From contig NZET01000022.1 of assembly GCA_002690455.1 (NCBI GenBank), positions 93,665-150,666 on the forward strand: a DNA stretch of 57,002 bases, written 5' to 3'. Origin of the DNA: Kiloniella sp. Lineage in GTDB: Bacteria; Pseudomonadota; Alphaproteobacteria; UBA7985. The notes below the pieces were generated by a model. It was not told where the DNA came from and searched no databases. It worked only from the letters and a program-made list of their open reading frames with translations. The position numbers and the translations under genes are program-made. This document shows, in pieces, positions 45,110 to 54,620 of the stretch (its first letter is position 1; every line of letters starts with the position of its first letter).

Positions 45110-45793
45110 GTGTCCGACCAGAACGATACACCCGAGGTTGATCCCGAAGACATCAGGGCTGCGGAAAAGGCAGCAGGCATCGAAACCGTGCCCGAAGGCA
45201 CTGAAGACCTGCCCCCTGAAACGCCACCCGAGGACCCGACAGAGGCGGAGCTGATCGTCGAATTGCAGGCTCAGCTGGTCGAGGCCAAGGCCGAGCGCCT
45301 GCGCGCTGTTGCTGAAGCGGAGAATACCCGCAAGCGCGCCGAGCGCGAGGTCTCCAACGTTCGCAAATATGCCGCGGAGCCGTTGGCACGTGACTTCCTA
45401 CAGGTTGCTGAGTTCATTCGCATGGCGCTGCAGAGTGTCAGTGAAGAACAGGCCGATGCGGATCCACTGCTGAAGAACCTGCGTGTCGGGGTCGCCATGA
45501 CTGAAAAGACGTTGCTCGACGCCTTTGAGCGTAATCATGTCACCCGGATCGTCGCGAAACAAGGGGATGGCTACGACCACAATCTGCATGAGGCGATTTC
45601 GCGCGTAGACGCGCCAGAGGGCGTTGAAGCGGGTCAGATTGTGCAGATGGTCGGTGCTGGTTATCGCCTGCATGACCGCCTGATCAAGCCAGCGACCGTT
45701 GTTGTTGCGCAGGCCGCAGAGGCCGCGACTAAGGCGGCGACGGAGGCCGTGGACGCGGCGGAGGTGGGCGGTGAAGGTGACAACAACGCCTGA
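45110..45793 (+). CDS. grpE: Nucleotide exchange factor GrpE
   Basis: 227 residues. An acidic N-terminal stretch rich in Glu and Pro (~1-50) is followed by a long coiled coil (ELIVELQAQLVEAKAERLRA) and the beta-wing with GVAMTEKTLLDAFERNHVTRI and AGYRLHDRLIKPATVVV, the standard GrpE C-terminus. GrpE releases ADP from DnaK. The start is GTG at 45110, with GAGGA upstream. An alanine-rich tail follows the last conserved segment. Confidence 0.95.
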   Translation: MSDQNDTPEVDPEDIRAAEKAAGIETVPEGTEDLPPETPPEDPTEAELIVELQAQLVEAKAERLRAVAEAENTRKRAEREVSNVRKYAAEPLARDFLQVAEFIRMALQSVSEEQADADPLLKNLRVGVAMTEKTLLDAFERNHVTRIVAKQGDGYDHNLHEAISRVDAPEGVEAGQIVQMVGAGYRLHDRLIKPATVVVAQAAEAATKAATEAVDAAEVGGEGDNNA

Positions 45794-45835
45794 GCGCTAT
45801 GCGCGAACTGGGCAGCCTTGGGGCAATTGTGACCA

Positions 45836-45862
45836 TTGCGACCGAATTGGCAGTTCCTATAT
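45836..45862 (+). promoter_or_regulatory. RpoH (sigma-32) type promoter upstream of dnaK
   Basis: TTG (45836-45838) is followed by 17 bp and CCTATAT (45856-45862), matching the alphaproteobacterial RpoH pattern CTTG-N17-CYTATNT with one mismatch. It would give a leader of ~155 bases. A weaker second candidate starts with CTTGAG at about 45874. Confidence 0.6.
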
Positions 45863-46022
45863 CTCCTATGAACCTTGAGAGCGGCTGCGGCCGTTCATTC
45901 TGACATTAATGGTGCTGTGGACCGGCTCTAGGGAGAGCGGCGCAGTGCGCCTTGAAGGGACTGGCGGCTGGGGCTTCATGTAAGGCCAGCACGATCGTCC
46001 GCTTTAGAAAGGATGAGACGTT

Positions 46023-47981
46023 ATGAGCAAAGTCATCGGTATTGACTTGGGTACCACCAACTCCTGTGTCGCGGTCATGGAGGGGTCAAACACCCGCGTG
46101 ATCGAAAGCGCAGAGGGCGGTCGTACGACCCCCTCAATGGTGGCCATGAGTGATGGTGGGGAACGACTGGTGGGTCAGGCAGCAAAGCGCCAGGCCGTCA
46201 CCAATCCTGCGCGCACCCTGTATGCAATCAAGCGCTTGATCGGCCGACGGTTCGAAGACCCACAGACCAGCAAGCATGACGAAATGGCACCGTTCAATGT
46301 GGTTAAGGCCGACAACGGTGATGCCTGGGTGGAGGTCGACGGCGAGAAGTACTCACCCAGCCAGGTCTCAGCTTTCATCCTCGGAAAGATGAAGGAAACC
46401 GCAGAGGCTTACCTGGGTGAAAATGTGACAGAGGCCGTTATCACGGTTCCCGCCTACTTTAATGATGCCCAGCGTCAGGCAACCAAGGACGCCGGAAAGA
46501 TCGCTGGGCTCGACGTTCGCCGGATCATCAACGAACCAACCGCAGCTGCTATGGCCTATGGGCTGGAAAAGAAGGGCGAAGGCACGATTGTTGTTTACGA
46601 CCTCGGCGGCGGCACTTTCGACGTTTCTGTACTCGAAGTCGGTGATGGCGTGATCGAGGTGAAGGCGACTAATGGCGACACCTTCTTGGGCGGTGAAGAC
46701 TTCGACACCCGGATTATGGACTACCTTGCCGATGAGTTTCAGAAAGAGAACGGTATCGACCTGCGAAAGCAGACTGACGCTCTCCAGCGTTTGAAAGAGG
46801 CAGCAGAGAAGGCGAAGATAGAGCTGTCGTCGTCGATGGAAACTGAGGTCAACCTGCCCTTCATCACCGCTGATGCCACGGGTCCGAAGCACCTGATGAT
46901 CAAAATTTCACGGGCCAAGCTTGAAGCCCTGGTCGACGACCTGCTCCAGCGGACCATGGATCCGGTAAAGAATGCGCTTAAGGACGCTGGTCTTGCCGCG
47001 GGTGACATCGATGAGGTGGTCATGGTCGGTGGGATGACCCGCATGCCCAAGGTTAAGGAGCTGGTCAAAAGCTTCTTCGGCAAGGAGCCGAACCAGGGCG
47101 TGAACCCTGATGAAGTTGTTGCCATCGGGGCGGCAGTGCAGGGTGGTATTTTCCAGGGTGACGTGAAAGACGTGCTCCTGCTGGACGTTACGCCGCTTTC
47201 GCTGGGCATCGAAACGCTTGGTGGGCAGATGACGCGTCTGATCGATCGAAACACCACGATCCCGACCTCCAAAGGGCAGACTTTCTCGACCGCGGCTGAC
47301 AACCAGTCGGCGGTGACAATTCGCGTGTTCCAGGGCGAGCGCCCCATAGCCGCGGATAACAAACTGCTAGGCCAATTCAATCTTGAAGGTATTCCACCCG
47401 CGCCGCGTGGTGTCCCGCAGATCGAGGTTACTTTCGATATCGACGCCAACGGGATCGTATCGGTCGAAGCCAAGGATAAGGGCACCGGCCGAGAGCAGAA
47501 GATCACCATTCAAGCGTCAGGAGGTCTTTCCGATGATGATATCGATCGCATGGTCAAAGAAGCAGAAGCGAATGCAGCCGACGACCAGAAGCGCAAAGAT
47601 CTGATCGAAGCGCGCAACGGTGGCGACAGCCTCGTTTATCAGTCAGAGAAGACTGTCAAGGATAACGCAGACAAGATCGACGAGGCGGCTCAGGCGGACA
47701 TCGGCGAAAAAGTCGAGGCGCTGAAGGCGGCGCTGACGACCGAAGATCTCGACGACATTCGTGCCAAGACCGAGGCTCTGTCCGAGGCTATGATGGCGGT
47801 CGGAGCCTCAATCTACGGTGATCCAACGGCGGGTGCTGGCGGTCCGGGTGGCTTCAACCCCGAAGACATGGCTGGCGGTCCTGACATGGGCGCAGATGAT
47901 GTCGTAGACGCTGACTTTGAAGAGGTTGGCGGCGATGACCAAGCCGGCGAAAGCGCCGACGCAGAAGACCACGACAAGTAA
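46023..47981 (+). CDS. dnaK: Chaperone protein DnaK (Hsp70)
   Basis: 652 residues, full length. Nucleotide-binding domain: [16 protein letters not shown], then the second phosphate loop [14 protein letters not shown] and [17 protein letters not shown]. The interdomain linker is visible as [19 protein letters not shown], and the lid ends in a Gly/Ala/Asp-rich tail with [10 protein letters not shown]. DnaK folds and rescues proteins with DnaJ and GrpE. AAGGATGAG precedes the ATG. It is downstream of grpE but has its own heat-shock promoter. Confidence 0.99.
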   Translation: MSKVIGIDLGTTNSCVAVMEGSNTRVIESAEGGRTTPSMVAMSDGGERLVGQAAKRQAVTNPARTLYAIKRLIGRRFEDPQTSKHDEMAPFNVVKADNGDAWVEVDGEKYSPSQVSAFILGKMKETAEAYLGENVTEAVITVPAYFNDAQRQATKDAGKIAGLDVRRIINEPTAAAMAYGLEKKGEGTIVVYDLGGGTFDVSVLEVGDGVIEVKATNGDTFLGGEDFDTRIMDYLADEFQKENGIDLRKQTDALQRLKEAAEKAKIELSSSMETEVNLPFITADATGPKHLMIKISRAKLEALVDDLLQRTMDPVKNALKDAGLAAGDIDEVVMVGGMTRMPKVKELVKSFFGKEPNQGVNPDEVVAIGAAVQGGIFQGDVKDVLLLDVTPLSLGIETLGGQMTRLIDRNTTIPTSKGQTFSTAADNQSAVTIRVFQGERPIAADNKLLGQFNLEGIPPAPRGVPQIEVTFDIDANGIVSVEAKDKGTGREQKITIQASGGLSDDDIDRMVKEAEANAADDQKRKDLIEARNGGDSLVYQSEKTVKDNADKIDEAAQADIGEKVEALKAALTTEDLDDIRAKTEALSEAMMAVGASIYGDPTAGAGGPGGFNPEDMAGGPDMGADDVVDADFEEVGGDDQAGESADAEDHDK

Positions 47982-47995
47982 TCAACCAAGGCGCG

Positions 47996-48027
47996 GCCAG
48001 CCGGGTTCGAAAGCCCGGTTGGCTGGC
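47996..48027 (+). terminator. Hairpin between dnaK and dnaJ
   Basis: GCCAGCCGGG and CCCGG-TTGG-CTGGC pair around TTCGAAAG with a four-base bulge. It sits 15 bp after the dnaK stop and lacks a T-run, so it probably lowers dnaJ relative to dnaK or protects the dnaK mRNA end. Confidence 0.55.
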
Positions 48028-48083
48028 TCCACGATCGTCATTCGGGCCGGTTGGCTCAGACTTCGGTCAGGAGGTCCGGCACC

Positions 48084-49217
48084 ATGTCAAAACGCGATTA
48101 CTACGAGACTCTGAATGTCTCCAAGTCTGCTACAGAGAAGGAACTCAAGTCGGCTTTCCGCAAGCTGGCGATGGAGCACCACCCCGACCGCAACGCTGGA
48201 AATGCTGAGGCTGAGAGGATCTTCAAGGAGGTAAACGAGGCCTACGACGTGCTCAAAGACCCGCAGAAGCGCGCAGCGTATGACCAGTTCGGGCATGCGG
48301 CCTTTGAGCAGGGCGGGGGCGGCAACCCCTTTGGCGGAGGCGCCGACGCAGCCGGTTTTGACGGCTTCGGCGATATTTTCGAAGAGATGTTCGGTTCGGC
48401 CTTCGGCGGTCGGCGCAGCGGCGGCCGCAGCCAGCCCGGCCGAGGCTCGGACCTGCAATATAACATGACAATTAGCCTCGATGAGGCCTTCGAGGGCAAA
48501 ACCGCCCAGATCAAAGTGCCGTCGGCTGAGTCCTGCTCAGTCTGTTCAGGCTCCGGCGCCAAGCCAGGGACGAGCCCGACAACCTGTGGCACCTGTGGCG
48601 GTCGTGGCCGGGTCCGGACGCAGAACGGCATCTTTGCCATGGAGCGCGGGTGTCCGACGTGCCAGGGACAGGGGCAGGTGATTAGCGACCCCTGCCGAAG
48701 CTGTGGCGGCGCGGGTAAGGTTGCCAAGGACAAGCAACTGTCGGTCAACATTCCGGCGGGTGTCGAAGATGGTACCCGCATCCGTCTCGCAGGTGAAGGT
48801 GAACTGGGGCAGCGCGGCGGTCCTTCCGGTGACCTCTACATTTTCCTCAACATTCGGGAACACGACCTGTTCGAACGTGAATCCCAACACCTTTTCATCG
48901 CCATGCCCATTTCGATGACGACCGCCGCGCTTGGTGGTGAAATAGAGGTGCCAAGCATCGACGGCGCCCGCGTAAGGGTCAAAATCCCGTCCGGCGCGCA
49001 ATCGGGGCAGCAGTTGCGTCTGCGCGGCAAGGGCATGTCGATCTATCGCCGGACCGAGCGCGGTGATCTGTATGTTCGGGTCGAGGTCGAAACCCCCACC
49101 AATCTGACCAAGCGCCAGCGTGAGTTGCTCGCGGAGTTCGAGGAAGAAGGCAACGCGCATTCGCCCCTAGCCGCGAAGTTCCTGAACCAGGTTAAGGGCT
49201 TCTTCAACGCAGATTAG
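48084..49217 (+). CDS. dnaJ: Chaperone protein DnaJ (Hsp40)
   Basis: 377 residues. J-domain with the HPD tripeptide (AMEHHPDRN), a glycine-rich linker (~75-120) with many GG pairs, then a zinc domain of four CxxCxGxG units: [24 protein letters not shown] and CRSCGGAG. The client-binding C-terminal domain includes [22 protein letters not shown] lies nine bases before the ATG at 48084. It is cotranscribed with dnaK. Confidence 0.98.
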   Translation: MSKRDYYETLNVSKSATEKELKSAFRKLAMEHHPDRNAGNAEAERIFKEVNEAYDVLKDPQKRAAYDQFGHAAFEQGGGGNPFGGGADAAGFDGFGDIFEEMFGSAFGGRRSGGRSQPGRGSDLQYNMTISLDEAFEGKTAQIKVPSAESCSVCSGSGAKPGTSPTTCGTCGGRGRVRTQNGIFAMERGCPTCQGQGQVISDPCRSCGGAGKVAKDKQLSVNIPAGVEDGTRIRLAGEGELGQRGGPSGDLYIFLNIREHDLFERESQHLFIAMPISMTTAALGGEIEVPSIDGARVRVKIPSGAQSGQQLRLRGKGMSIYRRTERGDLYVRVEVETPTNLTKRQRELLAEFEEEGNAHSPLAAKFLNQVKGFFNAD

Positions 49218-49282
49218 CGTTTGAACACGTCTCACAGGAATGCTTAAATACGGCATCCAACGACGAAGACGGAGAAGAAGGG

Positions 49283-49786
49283 ATGTTCACCGAGCTCTAC
49301 ACGCGGCAGCTCGCGGGCTACGCCAGCTATCACACAGATATGCGCAATGAACTGACCCACTTCATTGGTATTCCGCTGATTGTCATCGGGGTGCTGTTTG
49401 TTGCTTCTTGGCCTAAGCTTTTCGGCCTGCCACTGTCTGTCATTGTCTTCGTTGGTTTTGCGGCCCTTTGGATCAGTATGGATTGGCTGATTGGTGGGAT
49501 CGTAGCGCTGCTTTCCCTGCCCTTTCTGTGGCTCGGTGTCACCTGGTACGACCCACAATTATCGGTCATGTGGAAGATTATCTGGGCCGTCGGGCTGCAG
49601 GTGGTTGGCTGGGGTTTCCAACTGGTCGGGCACCACTTCGAAGGCAAGCGTCCTGCGCTGCTTGACAATTTGTTTCAAGGCATGCTTGGGCCAACGTTTC
49701 TGGTCTATGAAGTAGTACATCGCCTGGGGCTGAAACAGAAACTGAAGCAGAACGTGGACGCAGAACTGCAGCGCCTGGCCCAATAA
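49283..49786 (+). CDS. DUF962 / Mpo1-like membrane protein
   Basis: 167 residues with about four hydrophobic spans. YHTDMRNELTHFIGIPLI near the start and FQLVGHHFEGKRPALLDNLF in the second half carry the conserved His residues of the Mpo1/YGL010w family. Yeast Mpo1 is an Fe-dependent dioxygenase for 2-hydroxy fatty acids; bacterial members are untested. GGAG precedes the ATG. It follows dnaJ with 65 bp between, but no functional link is evident. Confidence 0.85.
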   Translation: MFTELYTRQLAGYASYHTDMRNELTHFIGIPLIVIGVLFVASWPKLFGLPLSVIVFVGFAALWISMDWLIGGIVALLSLPFLWLGVTWYDPQLSVMWKIIWAVGLQVVGWGFQLVGHHFEGKRPALLDNLFQGMLGPTFLVYEVVHRLGLKQKLKQNVDAELQRLAQ

Positions 49787-49854
49787 ACCGGCTGATCACA
49801 CTCTTTGCGACGTGCGAAGGTGGGGCAGCCCCATCACAGGATATCGGCCGAACC

Positions 49855-50424
49855 ATGATTCGTCGCTTGCTGCCCTGGGCCAGTTTCGGCCTGCTCGTCG
49901 CGGTTGCCTTCTTTGTGGGTAGTCAATTCTGGCGCGCGTCTCAGTTGCCTGAAACCCTTACAGCAGCGGTCGAAGGGACGACACAGGCACCACCGGCCGC
50001 CGTTTGGCTTGTGCTCAACACCGCTGGGGTCCTGACCGAGCGCTTCGACGAGGTCGAGGTCTACGATCTGTTGGAAGATGATCTGGGCTTGGGCGCATGG
50101 ACCACGCGACATGAGGACCGCAATTACCTCACTCGCTTTACACGCATCGAAGCGGTTCAGGGGGGCAATGGTGACGACGGTGACGATGGGCCGTGGGTTT
50201 ACAGTTACCGCATCGACGCGGAAGACGTGCCGGTCCAGACTCTGCGTGAGGTTCGCTTTGTGGGGCAGGGCGACGGCAGCACGGTGATCACGGTGACCGA
50301 TCAGCTGACCATCGAGGACTCAGGCCTACGCCTGTGGATGGGAGTGCTCGGGATCGATAGCGGGGCGAAAAATGAACTCAAGGCACTGACCAGCCTGGCA
50401 GTCAGTGCCAGTGCTGCGCTCTGA
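49855..50424 (+). CDS. Membrane-anchored SRPBCC-like protein, function unknown
   Basis: 189 residues. One N-terminal helix (LPWASFGLLVAVAFFVGS) anchors a soluble part that looks like a START/SRPBCC lipid-binding fold: PPAAVWLVLNTAG, then WVYSYRIDAED, strands EVRFVGQGDGSTVITVTDQLTI and a final amphipathic helix GAKNELKALTSLAV. The central Gly/Asp run (GGNGDDGDDG) is probably a loop. No catalytic motif is visible. It stands between DUF962 and the convergent asd gene. Confidence 0.6.
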   Translation: MIRRLLPWASFGLLVAVAFFVGSQFWRASQLPETLTAAVEGTTQAPPAAVWLVLNTAGVLTERFDEVEVYDLLEDDLGLGAWTTRHEDRNYLTRFTRIEAVQGGNGDDGDDGPWVYSYRIDAEDVPVQTLREVRFVGQGDGSTVITVTDQLTIEDSGLRLWMGVLGIDSGAKNELKALTSLAVSASAAL

Positions 50425-50459
50425 ACCACGGCGAGCCTTGGCGACCAGCACCTTCACAC

Positions 50460-51488
50460 TCAGATAATTTCGAGTTCGACGAGCTTTTCCGCAATCTGCA
50501 CGGCGTTGAGTGCTGCGCCTTTGCGCAGGTTGTCTGCTACGCACCAAAACGCCAGCGCGTTCTCCGCCGTGATGTCTTCGCGAATCCGGGATACGTAGAC
50601 CATGTCTTCACCAGCTGCCTCTTTGGGCGTGACGTAGCCCTCGTCCTGGCGATAGTCCACCACCACGCAGCCTTCCTGGTCGGACAGCACCTGCCGGGCC
50701 TGCTCCACGGTCAGAGGGCGATCGAATTCGACGTTAGCGGCGACTGCATGGGAGATGAACACCGGTACGCGCACACAGGTCGCCGTCAGCTTGATCGACG
50801 GATCGAGGATCTTCTTGGTTTCGACCGCCATTTTCCACTCTTCCTTCGTGCCGCCGTCATCCATGAACTTGTCGATGTGCGGAATGGCGTTGAAGGCAAT
50901 CTCCTTGGTCAAGTGCTCAGGCTGTACGGGTTCGTTGACGTAAACACCGCGGGTCTGTCGGAATAGCTCGTCCATCGCGTCTTTGCCCGCGCCAGAAACT
51001 GACTGGTAGGTCGAGGCCACCACGCGCCGAATGCCGGCAGCTTCGTGCAGGGGCTTGAGCGCGACCACCAGCTGGATGGTAGAGCAATTCGGGTTGGCTA
51101 TAATATTCTTGCGGTCCGCCTGCTTCGCCCAGTCGAGCAGCACTTGGGGGTTAACCTCCGGCACCACAAGCGGGCAGTCCGGGTCCATCCGGAAATGCGA
51201 CGTATTGTCGATTACGATGGCACCGGCGGCTGCGGCGATGGGGGCGTATTGGGCTGAGATTGCTCCGCCGGGGGAGAACAGCGCGACATCAACGCCGGAG
51301 AAATCGAAATGCGCCAGATCTTCGATCTTCAAGATCTTGTCTTCGCCGAAGCTAACTTCCTGGCCGACCGACCGACTGGAAGCGACGGCATGGACGCGAT
51401 CCACCGGGAATTGCCGCTCACTCAGGATCGATAGAATTTCGCGACCGACATTGCCGGATGCGCCGACGACTGCAACGTTATAGGCCAT
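50460..51488 (-). CDS. asd: Aspartate-semialdehyde dehydrogenase
   Basis: 342 residues. NADP-binding GASGNVGREIL at the start, the catalytic Cys135 in ANPNCSTIQL, and a second-half segment GTKEEWKM with downstream ligands. It makes aspartate semialdehyde, the branch point to lysine, methionine and threonine, so it feeds the ThrC pathway also present in this window. It follows leuB on the same strand with 17 bp between, a common alphaproteobacterial pair. Confidence 0.97.
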   Translation of the reverse strand: MAYNVAVVGASGNVGREILSILSERQFPVDRVHAVASSRSVGQEVSFGEDKILKIEDLAHFDFSGVDVALFSPGGAISAQYAPIAAAAGAIVIDNTSHFRMDPDCPLVVPEVNPQVLLDWAKQADRKNIIANPNCSTIQLVVALKPLHEAAGIRRVVASTYQSVSGAGKDAMDELFRQTRGVYVNEPVQPEHLTKEIAFNAIPHIDKFMDDGGTKEEWKMAVETKKILDPSIKLTATCVRVPVFISHAVAANVEFDRPLTVEQARQVLSDQEGCVVVDYRQDEGYVTPKEAAGEDMVYVSRIREDITAENALAFWCVADNLRKGAALNAVQIAEKLVELEII

Positions 51489-51505
51489 GGTTGTATTTAT
51501 CCTGA

Positions 51506-52618
51506 TTATTCGGAAATGGTCTGGTTCAGCTCTGCGAGCACTGCGTCGCCCATGCCGGTACAGGACACCAGCGTCGCCCCGTCGGACATGATATCACCCG
51601 TGCGGGTGCCGGCGCCGAGTACAGTGTCCACGGCAGCCTCAAGCATGTCGGCATCATCGCCCCGGTCGAGCGAATAGCGCAGGGCCATGGCGAATGACAG
51701 GATGCAGGCCAGTGGGTTGGCCTTATTCTGACCGGCGATGTCCGGGGCTGATCCGTGAACGGGTTCATACAGGGCGTGTGACTTACCCGTGGTCTCGTCT
51801 TTCGCACCGAGCGAAGCCGAGGGCAGCATGCCCAATGAGCCTGTCAGCATAGCGGCAACATCGGAGAGCATGTCACCGAACAGGTTATCGGTTACGATGA
51901 CGTCGAATTGCTTGGGTGCACGCACCAGCTGCATCCCGCAGTTGTCGGCCAGGATGTGTTCGAGTTTCACGTCTGCAAATTCGTTGTCGCGAACCCACTG
52001 CACCTCTTCTCTCCAGAGGATACCAGACTCCATCACGTTGTTCTTTTCCGACGAGTGCACAAGGTTACCGCGCTTGCCGGCCAGATCGAAGGCGACACGC
52101 GCCACACGGCGGATTTCCTCGGTGTCGTAAACCTGCGTGTTGATGCCGCGGCGCTGCCCGTTCGGAAGGTCGGAAATGCCGCGCGGCTCCCCGAAGTAAA
52201 CCCCGCCTGTCAGCTCCCGGACGATCATGATGTCCAGGCCAGCGACCAGTTCTTTCTTCAGTGATGATGCTTCAGCCAGTGCATCGAAGCAGATAGCTGG
52301 GCGCAGGTTTGCGAAAAGCTCCAGATCCTTCCGCAACCGCAGCAGACCCCGCTCCGGGCGCAAGGAGAAGTCGAGACTGTCGTATTGTGGTCCACCGACA
52401 GCCCCAAACAGCACGCAATCAGCGGCAAAGGCCTTGTCCATGATCGCGTCGGTAATCGGCGCACCATAGGCGTCAAAGGCGGCACCGCCAACCTTGTCCT
52501 CGGTGATGTTGACGTCGAGACCACGGTTGTCGCCAAACCAGTCCACGATCCGTCGGACTTCGTTCATTACTTCCTGACCGATGCCGTCACCGGGAAGCAC
52601 GAGGATATTTTGCGCCAT
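51506..52618 (-). CDS. leuB: 3-isopropylmalate dehydrogenase
   Basis: 370 residues. Third step of leucine synthesis: it oxidises and decarboxylates 3-isopropylmalate using NAD+. [14 protein letters not shown] at the start, [22 protein letters not shown] (in segments), [11 protein letters not shown], and the metal and NAD site [17 protein letters not shown] and [18 protein letters not shown] are family signatures. It heads the leuB-asd pair, divergent from the SH3-domain gene. Confidence 0.97.
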   Translation of the reverse strand: MAQNILVLPGDGIGQEVMNEVRRIVDWFGDNRGLDVNITEDKVGGAAFDAYGAPITDAIMDKAFAADCVLFGAVGGPQYDSLDFSLRPERGLLRLRKDLELFANLRPAICFDALAEASSLKKELVAGLDIMIVRELTGGVYFGEPRGISDLPNGQRRGINTQVYDTEEIRRVARVAFDLAGKRGNLVHSSEKNNVMESGILWREEVQWVRDNEFADVKLEHILADNCGMQLVRAPKQFDVIVTDNLFGDMLSDVAAMLTGSLGMLPSASLGAKDETTGKSHALYEPVHGSAPDIAGQNKANPLACILSFAMALRYSLDRGDDADMLEAAVDTVLGAGTRTGDIMSDGATLVSCTGMGDAVLAELNQTISE

Positions 52619-52896
52619 AGTCTGAGGCCCTTGTTTTCTAACAATTTCTTTCGCTTTCCGGTGTAGGTGGCGCGTCGCGGGCTGTCCACGGGTCCAGCCC
52701 TGTCTTTCCGGTTGGACTGTGACGAGCCAGACGCAGGCCGCCCCAAGGCTTCTTCAAACGTTACCGGCCCAGCAAATCGTGCCCTGACTTTGCCGGCGAA
52801 CGGACATTCGCATAATGCAGCTTCCAGTTGGCAGAAAATTGCAGTTTAAATCAAAATTGACCATCTATCTGCATTGTCGCACCGGGGCTTTCCATC

Positions 52897-53921
52897 TTGA
52901 AACACAATTGGGCGTCACATCTACTCGCCGGGCTATTGGGCTTTGGGCTCCTGCTGTTCTTCATTGCCGTGATGGCGGTTGGTGGACGGGTCGCGCTGGC
53001 ACAGAGTGTTGGCTTCGGCACAGAATTAGGAACCGGATTTGGCGCCGAAGCGCGGGCGACAGGCACGCCGTTGTCTTCGTCGACCTTCGGCACCTATCTT
53101 GCCACCACCGCCCGTGAACGCTCTACCCAAAGGCTTATCGCAGAATCTCTGATGACTGGCACAACGCTGAGCGTTGGCGAGGGTCAACCGGCTACCGGTG
53201 CGGGGGTGGGCAACGACCTGAATTTTCAACTCCGGCTGGTTCACTCGGTTCGGTTCGGTTCCCACTGTTCGACGACCGCTGCTATTTCCAGTTTTTTGTC
53301 GACGCTGAGGACTCGACCCTATTGGACGGCGCTTTGCTGGAGCTGGAACTGGTGCAGGATGGCCGGGTTATCAGTCTGACTCGAGTTGAGGTGGCCGACC
53401 TCAGTGGGCGGGCGCTGAGCCGCCGCATTCGGGAATTTGCCTTTGATGGCCCTTGTCGTCTTGACGGTCTTCGCTTGATCCGGGCGACAGGCGCTTTTCG
53501 GCCAGCCGGCGTTAATTACACGGTCCCTGTCGACCTGTTGGAAACCAGCAGCGTGACAATGGCGGAGTTCAGGCCACTGCCCATTGTGTTGGGCGCTGAT
53601 AAGCCACTTCCACGCGCGACATCCATTGGATCCGACACGAGTGCGGCCTCAGTCACAGTCGATCATCAGCCGAGCGCTTCGATCAACGTGACCGGGACCG
53701 TTACTCGGCAACCTTCGTTTGATCAACTTGAACGGTCTTGCGTCGCAACCCGTTCTAACCTGCGCACTGGCCCGGGAACGGACCACGGTATTCAGGCTGT
53801 TTTGGGCGAGGGGGAAGTTCTCTACATCCAACGTCGGACGCCCGATGGCCGTTGGAACCAGATCATCACCCCCGGTGGAATAGAGGGTTGGGTTTATTTC
53901 ACCCTGATCCGCGGTTGCTGA
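52897..53921 (+). pseudogene. Secreted SH3-domain protein gene interrupted by a frameshift at a 5-bp repeat
   Basis: The first frame (from TTG 52897) encodes a signal peptide with a hydrophobic core ending in RVALAQS and a low-complexity Gly/Thr region. The second frame, open from 53118, encodes a continuous domain through DDRCYFQFFVDAEDS, LLELELVQDGRVISLTRVEV and a C-terminal bacterial SH3 domain (SNLRTGPGTDHGIQAVLGEG ... GWVYF). The switch falls at three tandem CGGTT units (53246-53260). Removing one unit restores a single frame of ~340 residues joining both parts. So the gene is either inactive, phase-variable, or carries an assembly error. Function unknown; SH3b domains often bind cell wall or ligands. 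Divergent from leuB. Confidence 0.7.
53246..53260. repeat. Pentanucleotide repeat (CGGTT)3 at the frameshift point
   Basis: Three perfect copies of CGGTT sit exactly where the reading frame changes in the SH3-domain gene. Two copies would restore one frame; three shift it. Confidence 0.85.
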
Positions 53922-53940
53922 CGCTGTGCCGTGACCCGTG

Positions 53941-53988
53941 CCCAGATCCCTGCCCAGATCCCTGCCGAGATCCCTGCCGAGATCCCTT
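53941..53988. repeat. 12-bp tandem repeat x4 upstream of the lipoprotein gene
   Basis: Units: CCCAGATCCCTG twice, CCGAGATCCCTG, CCGAGATCCCTT. They lie between the SH3-domain gene and the lipoprotein ATG, ending 37 bp before it, so they may lie in its leader or promoter. Confidence 0.85.
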
Positions 53989-54025
53989 CAATTCCTCCTC
54001 AACTGTGAAAGGCTGAAGAACCACC

Positions 54026-54286
54026 ATGAACAGGATCAAGAAACTCTCTGGATTTGCCCTAGTCGGAGCAGCTGCCCTCGCTCTGGCTGCCTGTGGACCA
54101 GGCGACCAGCGTCTCTGTACCGAGGCAAACTGGTATCAGACTGGTGTGCACCATGCCCAGCAGGGATGGGAGAACCGATACCGGCATCTGGAAGAAATCT
54201 GTGCGAAAATCGGCGTCATCCCGGATGCAGTGGAGTACGACCGTGGTTATCAGGATGGGCCGACCCTTCCGCGGCTAAGCTTTTGA
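54026..54286 (+). CDS. Small lipoprotein, DUF2799-like
   Basis: 86 residues. A lipoprotein signal peptide ends in LALAAC, with the Cys to be lipidated at ~23. The mature part (NWYQTGVHHAQQGWENRYRH, then GVIPDAVEYDRGYQDG) has the spaced Tyr, Gly and Cys of the DUF2799 family, whose function is unknown. GAAAGG lies about a dozen bases before the ATG. Probably anchored in the outer or inner membrane facing the periplasm. Confidence 0.75.
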   Translation: MNRIKKLSGFALVGAAALALAACGPGDQRLCTEANWYQTGVHHAQQGWENRYRHLEEICAKIGVIPDAVEYDRGYQDGPTLPRLSF

Positions 54287-54583
54287 CGCACCTGCTGACT
54301 GTCCACGATTGAGTCTCACAAGCGGTTCATCGTAAAAGCTTGAATTCCGGTGTCCGCTTAGAGTCGTCGTGTGCCTTGCCTCAGCGTGGCTTCTGCGCGG
54401 CGTTTGTCTGGTATTCGCCCCGGCGCCGACGGCCGGTTGGCCAAACGTGACGCGTTGGCCGGGCTCTGTTCTGCCAACAGGGCATGGCAAAGCCGGTTGT
54501 CCTGTTGTTGCTTCTGCGACAGGCTGTCCTCTCATTGGTTGAACGATGCAGAATGCGGGCAACACGGAGCAGGGACCACGAGC
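54287..54583. other. Intergenic leader of the methyltransferase gene
   Basis: This 297 bp region contains a short stem AAGCGG / CCGCTT (about 54322-54360) and a hairpin GGCCAA / TTGGCC (54439-54460). I compared it by eye with SAM-II, SAH and cobalamin riboswitch patterns and found no convincing match. An in-frame upstream extension of the gene passes through here but lacks homology. Confidence 0.4.
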
Positions 54584-54620
54584 ATGAGCACCAGCATGAG
54601 TGCGAGCACGAGCACGAGCT
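54577..54620. repeat. Imperfect hexamer repeat (GAGCAC-like) at the start of the methyltransferase gene
   Basis: Six or seven degenerate 6-bp units of the type GAGCAY span the ribosome-binding region and the first codons and encode alternating Ser with Met, Thr or Ala. Copy change would keep the frame. Confidence 0.6.

Noticed and set aside
43872-46022. CIRCE operator near hrcA, grpE or dnaK
   Set aside because: No TTAGCACTC-N9-GAGTGCTAA or close variant was found; TAGTGCTGAA near 45083 has no matching left half.
47996-48027. tRNA-like segment (GGTTCGAAAGCC) between dnaK and dnaJ
   Set aside because: It resembles a T-arm, but no acceptor, D or anticodon stem can be formed; it is a simple hairpin.
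54287-54583. SAM-II, SAH or cobalamin riboswitch before the methyltransferase gene
   Set aside because: AATTCCGGTG near 54344 recalls part of a cobalamin element, but the B12 box and the other helices are absent; no pseudoknot pattern of SAM-II or SAH type.
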